From contig NZ_CP040428.1 in the NCBI RefSeq assembly GCF_005671395.1, forward strand, positions 2,728,001-2,792,000: 64,000 bases of DNA, given 5' to 3'. Below, piece by piece: positions 61,046 through 64,000 of the stretch (position 1 is its first letter; every line of letters begins with the position of its first letter). Position numbers and translations under genes: made by a program. The stretch comes from Jejubacter calystegiae (GTDB lineage: Bacteria; Pseudomonadota; Gammaproteobacteria; Enterobacterales; Enterobacteriaceae). Below the pieces are notes generated by a model. That model ran no database searches and had not been told where the DNA came from. It was given only the letters and a program-made list of their open reading frames with translations.

Positions 61046-61061
61046 TGGCACGGCGGTTGCT
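61046..61061 (+). promoter_or_regulatory. Sigma-54 promoter of the yeaR-like gene
   Basis: TGGCACGGCGGTTGCT is a consensus -24/-12 element with GG-N10-GC spacing. The start point is predicted near 61071, giving a ~33-nt leader before the ATG at 61105. Confidence 0.85.
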
Positions 61062-61104
61062 ATACCTTATATCACAACAGACATGATTAAGACGAGGTAC
61101 GACT

Positions 61105-61461
61105 ATGGCTTCCCGTATTCCTGAAAACTTTCGCCACACCCGCTCCACGCCGTTCTGGACTAAAGAGACGGTTCCCCAGGCGCTGCTGACGCATCACAAT
61201 ACCAAAAAAGGCGTTTACGGGCGGCTGTCGGTGATGAGCGGCGCCGTGAAGTATTACGGTTTTAAGGATGAGCAGGCCCGCGAGCCGGAGATGAGCGTGG
61301 TGATTAACGCCGGGCAGTTTGGCATCAGCCCGCCGCAGTACTGGCACCGCATTGAGCTGCTGACTGAGGATACGGTGTTTAATATCGATTTCTTTGCCGA
61401 TCCTGAAGAGACCCTGGAAGGGGAGGGGTTCCGACAGGTGGTGCATACGCCGAAGAAATAA
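61105..61461 (+). CDS. yeaR: YeaR-like DUF1971 cupin protein
   Basis: A 118-residue small cupin close to E. coli YeaR (119). Shared sequences are 'RIPENFRHTRSTPFWTKET', 'KKGVYGRLSVMSGAVKYYGF', 'PPQYWHRIELLTEDTVFNIDFFADPE'. The single cupin motif includes the H in QYWHRIE. E. coli yeaR is induced by nitrate and nitric oxide and is linked to NO/tellurite stress. Here yoaG is absent and control appears to be sigma-54/NorR-type. The biochemical activity is not known. Confidence 0.88.
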   Translation: MASRIPENFRHTRSTPFWTKETVPQALLTHHNTKKGVYGRLSVMSGAVKYYGFKDEQAREPEMSVVINAGQFGISPPQYWHRIELLTEDTVFNIDFFADPEETLEGEGFRQVVHTPKK

Positions 61462-61477
61462 GGCTGGTCCGGGAGAT

Positions 61478-61511
61478 AAAAAAGCCGGTGAGTTTCCCCA
61501 CCGGCTTTTTA
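61478..61511. terminator. Bidirectional terminator between yeaR-like and fdnI
   Basis: AAAAAAGCCGGTG and CACCGGCTTTTT form a strong stem with A- and T-runs on both sides, serving both convergent genes. Confidence 0.9.
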
Positions 61512-61537
61512 GCGTCAGGCTAAAACTGCGTGCGTTA

Positions 61538-62191
61538 TCAGGCGCCGCGCTGCTCTTCCTGCTTTTCTTTCGCTTCCACTTCACTGTACCAGCGAGGATG
61601 GTGCTTACGCGCCCAGCGGCGGCTGACCTTGCCTTCAATCATCCCCTTAATTGACCCTTTCACCCAGAAGGCCATATACATATGGATCAGGATGGCGTGG
61701 ATCAGAATGATGGCCGAGGTGGCGTGGATCAGCAGCGACCAGCGTACTAATTTAATCGGGAACATCGGTGCGAAGTAAGGGCGCCAGATAATGACCCCGG
61801 TCACCAGCAGTACGAAAATCATGCTCATGATGCTCCAGAACATCATCTTCTGACCGGCGTTGTACTTACCGACCTTCGCCACTTTATGCTCGTTACCCTT
61901 CAGTACTTCGATGATGCCTTTGATCCACGGCCAGTCGTGACGGTCCGGGATATTGTGCTTCACGAAGCGCACGAACATAAACATCAGCGCCACGAAGATC
62001 AGCACCCCAAAGAACGGGTGCAGAATGCGCCCCATCTTCGGCGTTCCGAAGGTTTCGGTCAGCCACTGCAGCGTGGGGAAAAACAGCGCAATACCGGACA
62101 GCGAGACCAGGAAGAAGCAGATCACTACCGTCCAGTGGCAGGCCCGGTCAATAAATTTAGTCCGGACGATCATTTTGCTCTTCTTACTCAT
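61538..62191 (-). CDS. fdnI: Formate dehydrogenase-N cytochrome b subunit FdnI
   Basis: A 217-residue membrane subunit, the E. coli FdnI length. Four hydrophobic spans carry two b haems; histidines lie in '[14 protein letters not shown]', '[14 protein letters not shown]' and '[21 protein letters not shown]'. It passes electrons from formate oxidation to menaquinone in nitrate respiration. It overlaps fdnH by 8 bp. FdnI fits better than the FdoI paralogue (211 residues). Confidence 0.92.
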   Translation of the reverse strand: MSKKSKMIVRTKFIDRACHWTVVICFFLVSLSGIALFFPTLQWLTETFGTPKMGRILHPFFGVLIFVALMFMFVRFVKHNIPDRHDWPWIKGIIEVLKGNEHKVAKVGKYNAGQKMMFWSIMSMIFVLLVTGVIIWRPYFAPMFPIKLVRWSLLIHATSAIILIHAILIHMYMAFWVKGSIKGMIEGKVSRRWARKHHPRWYSEVEAKEKQEEQRGA

Positions 62192-63071
62192 GGCTATCCT
62201 CCTCTTCGTCGTCGTCCACTTCCTTGTTCGGTCCGATGCCCACGTAGTGGAAGATCAGACCGGCGAAGGTTGCGATAAACCCGGCGGCGGAAAGCGGCTT
62301 GAGGATCCCCTTCCACAGGTTGATCGGCGTGTCGATCTGCGGATTTTCCGGCAGGCCGTGGTACAGCGTCGGCTGGTCGGCGTGGTGCAATACATACATC
62401 ACATGGGTGCCGCCCACGCCTTCCGGGTTATAGACCCCGGCGTTGGCGTAGCCGCGTTGCTTAAGCTTCGCCACCCGCTGTTCGCCTATTTCCAGCATGG
62501 CTTTTTTAGTGCCAAAGTGGATGGCGCCAGTCGGGCAGGTTTTCACGCAGGCTGGCTCCTGGCCGACAGTGACGCGATCGACGCACAGGGTGCACTTGTA
62601 GACCCGGTTATCCTGCGGGTTAAGACGCGGGATATTGAACGGGCAACCGGCGATGCAGTAACCGCAACCGATGCAGTTTTCCGACTGGAAATCGACGATG
62701 CCGTTGGCGTACTGGATGATGGCGCCGGGGGACGGACAGGATTTCAGACAGCCCGGATCCTCACAGTGCATGCAGCCATCCTTACGGATAAGCCACTCCA
62801 GCTTGCCATTCTGCTCGGTTTCGCTAAAGCGCATCAGCGTCCATGTTTTGGCGCTGAGGTCGGCGGGGTTATCGTAAACCCCGACGCAGTGGCCCACTTC
62901 ATCGCGAATATCGTTCCATTCGGAGCAGGCCACCTGGCACGCTTTACAGCCGATGCAGGTGGAAACGTCGATAAGCTTCGCCACTTCGTCTTTGTGGTCG
63001 CGAGCCCGCGGCGGCGGCGTCAGGTCGTTGGTCGCCGAACTTCTAATAATGTCCTGAGATTGCATTGACAT
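62184..63071 (-). CDS. fdnH: Formate dehydrogenase-N iron-sulfur subunit FdnH
   Basis: A 295-residue subunit (E. coli 294) with four 4Fe-4S cysteine sets: [37 protein letters not shown] and [23 protein letters not shown]-terminal transmembrane helix (~residues 255-280) anchors it in the inner membrane, and the clusters sit in the periplasm. The tail is very acidic ([10 protein letters not shown]). Confidence 0.95.
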   Translation of the reverse strand: MSMQSQDIIRSSATNDLTPPPRARDHKDEVAKLIDVSTCIGCKACQVACSEWNDIRDEVGHCVGVYDNPADLSAKTWTLMRFSETEQNGKLEWLIRKDGCMHCEDPGCLKSCPSPGAIIQYANGIVDFQSENCIGCGYCIAGCPFNIPRLNPQDNRVYKCTLCVDRVTVGQEPACVKTCPTGAIHFGTKKAMLEIGEQRVAKLKQRGYANAGVYNPEGVGGTHVMYVLHHADQPTLYHGLPENPQIDTPINLWKGILKPLSAAGFIATFAGLIFHYVGIGPNKEVDDDEEEDSHE

Positions 63072-63083
63072 AGGTTCGCTCCC

Positions 63084-64000
63084 TTACGCCTTCTCGATGT
63101 TAACCAGAAACGCCTTGTACTCCGGCGTCTGCGAGTTGGCATCGCCTACTGACGGCGTCAGCGTGTTGGCCAGATAGCCCTTACGGGTGGCGCCCTCAAA
63201 GCCCCAGTGCAGCGGAATCCCTACGGTTTCCACCTGCTGACCGTTGACATCCAGGGTACGCAGACGGCGGGTGACCACCGCTTTGGCCCGGATGAAGCCG
63301 CGCTTGCTGCTGACCTTCACGGTATCGCCGTTGGCAATGCCTTTCGCCTTCGCCAGCCCTTCGCTAATTTCCACAAACTGTTCCGGCTGAGCGATGGCGT
63401 TAAGCCGCGCGTGTTTGGTCCAGGTATGGAAATGCTCGGTCAGACGATAGGTGGTGCCCACATACGGGAACGCCTTGCGTTCGCCCAGACGTGCGGCATC
63501 GGCCTTGTACAGACGCGCCACCGGGTTCGAGATAACGGCAGGGTGTAGCGGGTTGGTGCCCAGCGGCGTTTCGAACGGCTCGTAGTGCTCGGGGAACGGA
63601 CCTTCAGCCAGCTTGTTGAGCGCGAACAGACGGCCCAGACCTTCCTGCTGCATAATGAACGGCCCGACGTTCTGAGACGGCGCGGCGGTGTTGTAATCCG
63701 GTACATCGTTGCCGACCCACTTGCTACCGTTCCATTCAATCAGCACGCGTTTCGGATCCCAGGCCTTGCCTGCCGGATCGGCCGAGGCGCGGTTATACAG
63801 CACGCGGCGGTTGAGCGGCCATGCCCAGGCCCAGTCGAGGGTGTTGCCCAGACCGGACGGATCGGCGTTATCGCGCTTCGCCATCTGGTTACCGTTGCGG
63901 GTCCAGCTACCGGTCCAGATCCAACAGCCGGAAGCGGTGGTACCGTCGTCGCGTAGCTGAGCGAAGGAGTCCAGCAGCTCGCCTTTTTTCACCAGCAGCT
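63084..64000 (-). CDS. fdnG: Formate dehydrogenase-N catalytic subunit FdnG, C-terminal part
   Basis: The last ~305 residues of the molybdenum catalytic subunit; the gene runs off the window edge. The frame stays open to position 64000 (…LLVKKGELLDSF), so the Met at 63992 is internal. This part holds the C-terminal Mo-bis-MGD binding region ('AQPEQFVEISEGLAKAKGIANGDTVKVSSKRGFIRAKAV'). The Tat signal and selenocysteine TGA codon expected in FdnG are outside the window. It lies 12 bp before fdnH in operon fdnGHI. Confidence 0.94.
   Translation of the reverse strand, partial: LLVKKGELLDSFAQLRDDGTTASGCWIWTGSWTRNGNQMAKRDNADPSGLGNTLDWAWAWPLNRRVLYNRASADPAGKAWDPKRVLIEWNGSKWVGNDVPDYNTAAPSQNVGPFIMQQEGLGRLFALNKLAEGPFPEHYEPFETPLGTNPLHPAVISNPVARLYKADAARLGERKAFPYVGTTYRLTEHFHTWTKHARLNAIAQPEQFVEISEGLAKAKGIANGDTVKVSSKRGFIRAKAVVTRRLRTLDVNGQQVETVGIPLHWGFEGATRKGYLANTLTPSVGDANSQTPEYKAFLVNIEKA

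Noticed and set aside
1-64000. CRISPR arrays, insertion sequences, integrases, tRNA and rRNA genes
   Set aside because: No regularly spaced repeats, transposase or integrase motifs, or cloverleaf/rRNA signatures were seen on reading both strands.

Overview
The window is chromosomal DNA of an enteric gammaproteobacterium (Enterobacterales; genus not assigned). Its protein set is close to E. coli: formate hydrogenlyase with hyp and fhlA, an XylE permease, the hpa 4-hydroxyphenylacetate operon and fdnGHI. The GC-rich codon use suggests an Enterobacter/Klebsiella/Kosakonia-like host. No tRNA, rRNA, CRISPR array, insertion sequence or integrase was seen.

Region 1 (1-14.9 kb) is anaerobic formate and hydrogen metabolism. 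It holds the 5' part of hydN, a small DUF2442/DUF4160 pair, hycABCDEFGHI on the minus strand, and hypABCDE-fhlA on the plus strand. Sigma-54 promoters precede hydN, hycA and hypA. The same TGACGAAG core, a candidate FhlA-site element, lies in all three control regions.

Region 2 (14.9-30.2 kb) is carbohydrate metabolism. It opens with a gene-free 0.9 kb holding two inverted, diverged copies of a ~210 bp multi-hairpin element, then a CRP-controlled uxuA-gntP pair. Next come an alpha/beta hydrolase, an unlisted 37-residue membrane protein and eryABCD, the gene order known from Brucella erythritol operons. Divergent from eryA is an ABC transporter operon (DUF2291, ATPase, permease, binding protein) with a DeoR regulator. 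EryA, EryB and EryC would carry erythritol to D-3-tetrulose-4-phosphate; the last two isomerases (EryH, EryI) are not in the window.

Region 3 (30.4-42.5 kb) is mixed accessory genes. It has a chemoreceptor, and a secreted molybdenum hydroxylase operon (2Fe-2S subunit, Tat-exported Mo subunit, tri-haem cytochrome c, MarR regulator) with a divergent xdhC. It also has small envelope proteins, a LysR / orphan binding protein / citrate-type MFS module, and a DUF924 protein.

Region 4 (42.8-53.7 kb) is xylE followed by hpaGEDFHI-hpaA-hpaBC. The usual hpaR and hpaX are absent from the expected places.

Region 5 (54-64 kb) has an EvgAS/BvgAS-type two-component pair, a DUF1090 periplasmic protein and an orphan fimbrial usher shortened at both ends. 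A yeaR-like gene follows, and fdnIHG ends the window incomplete. The yeaR-like gene has three GT-N7-AC boxes, an IHF-like site and a sigma-54 promoter, the layout of the NorR-controlled norVW promoter. That is the most striking regulatory finding here.
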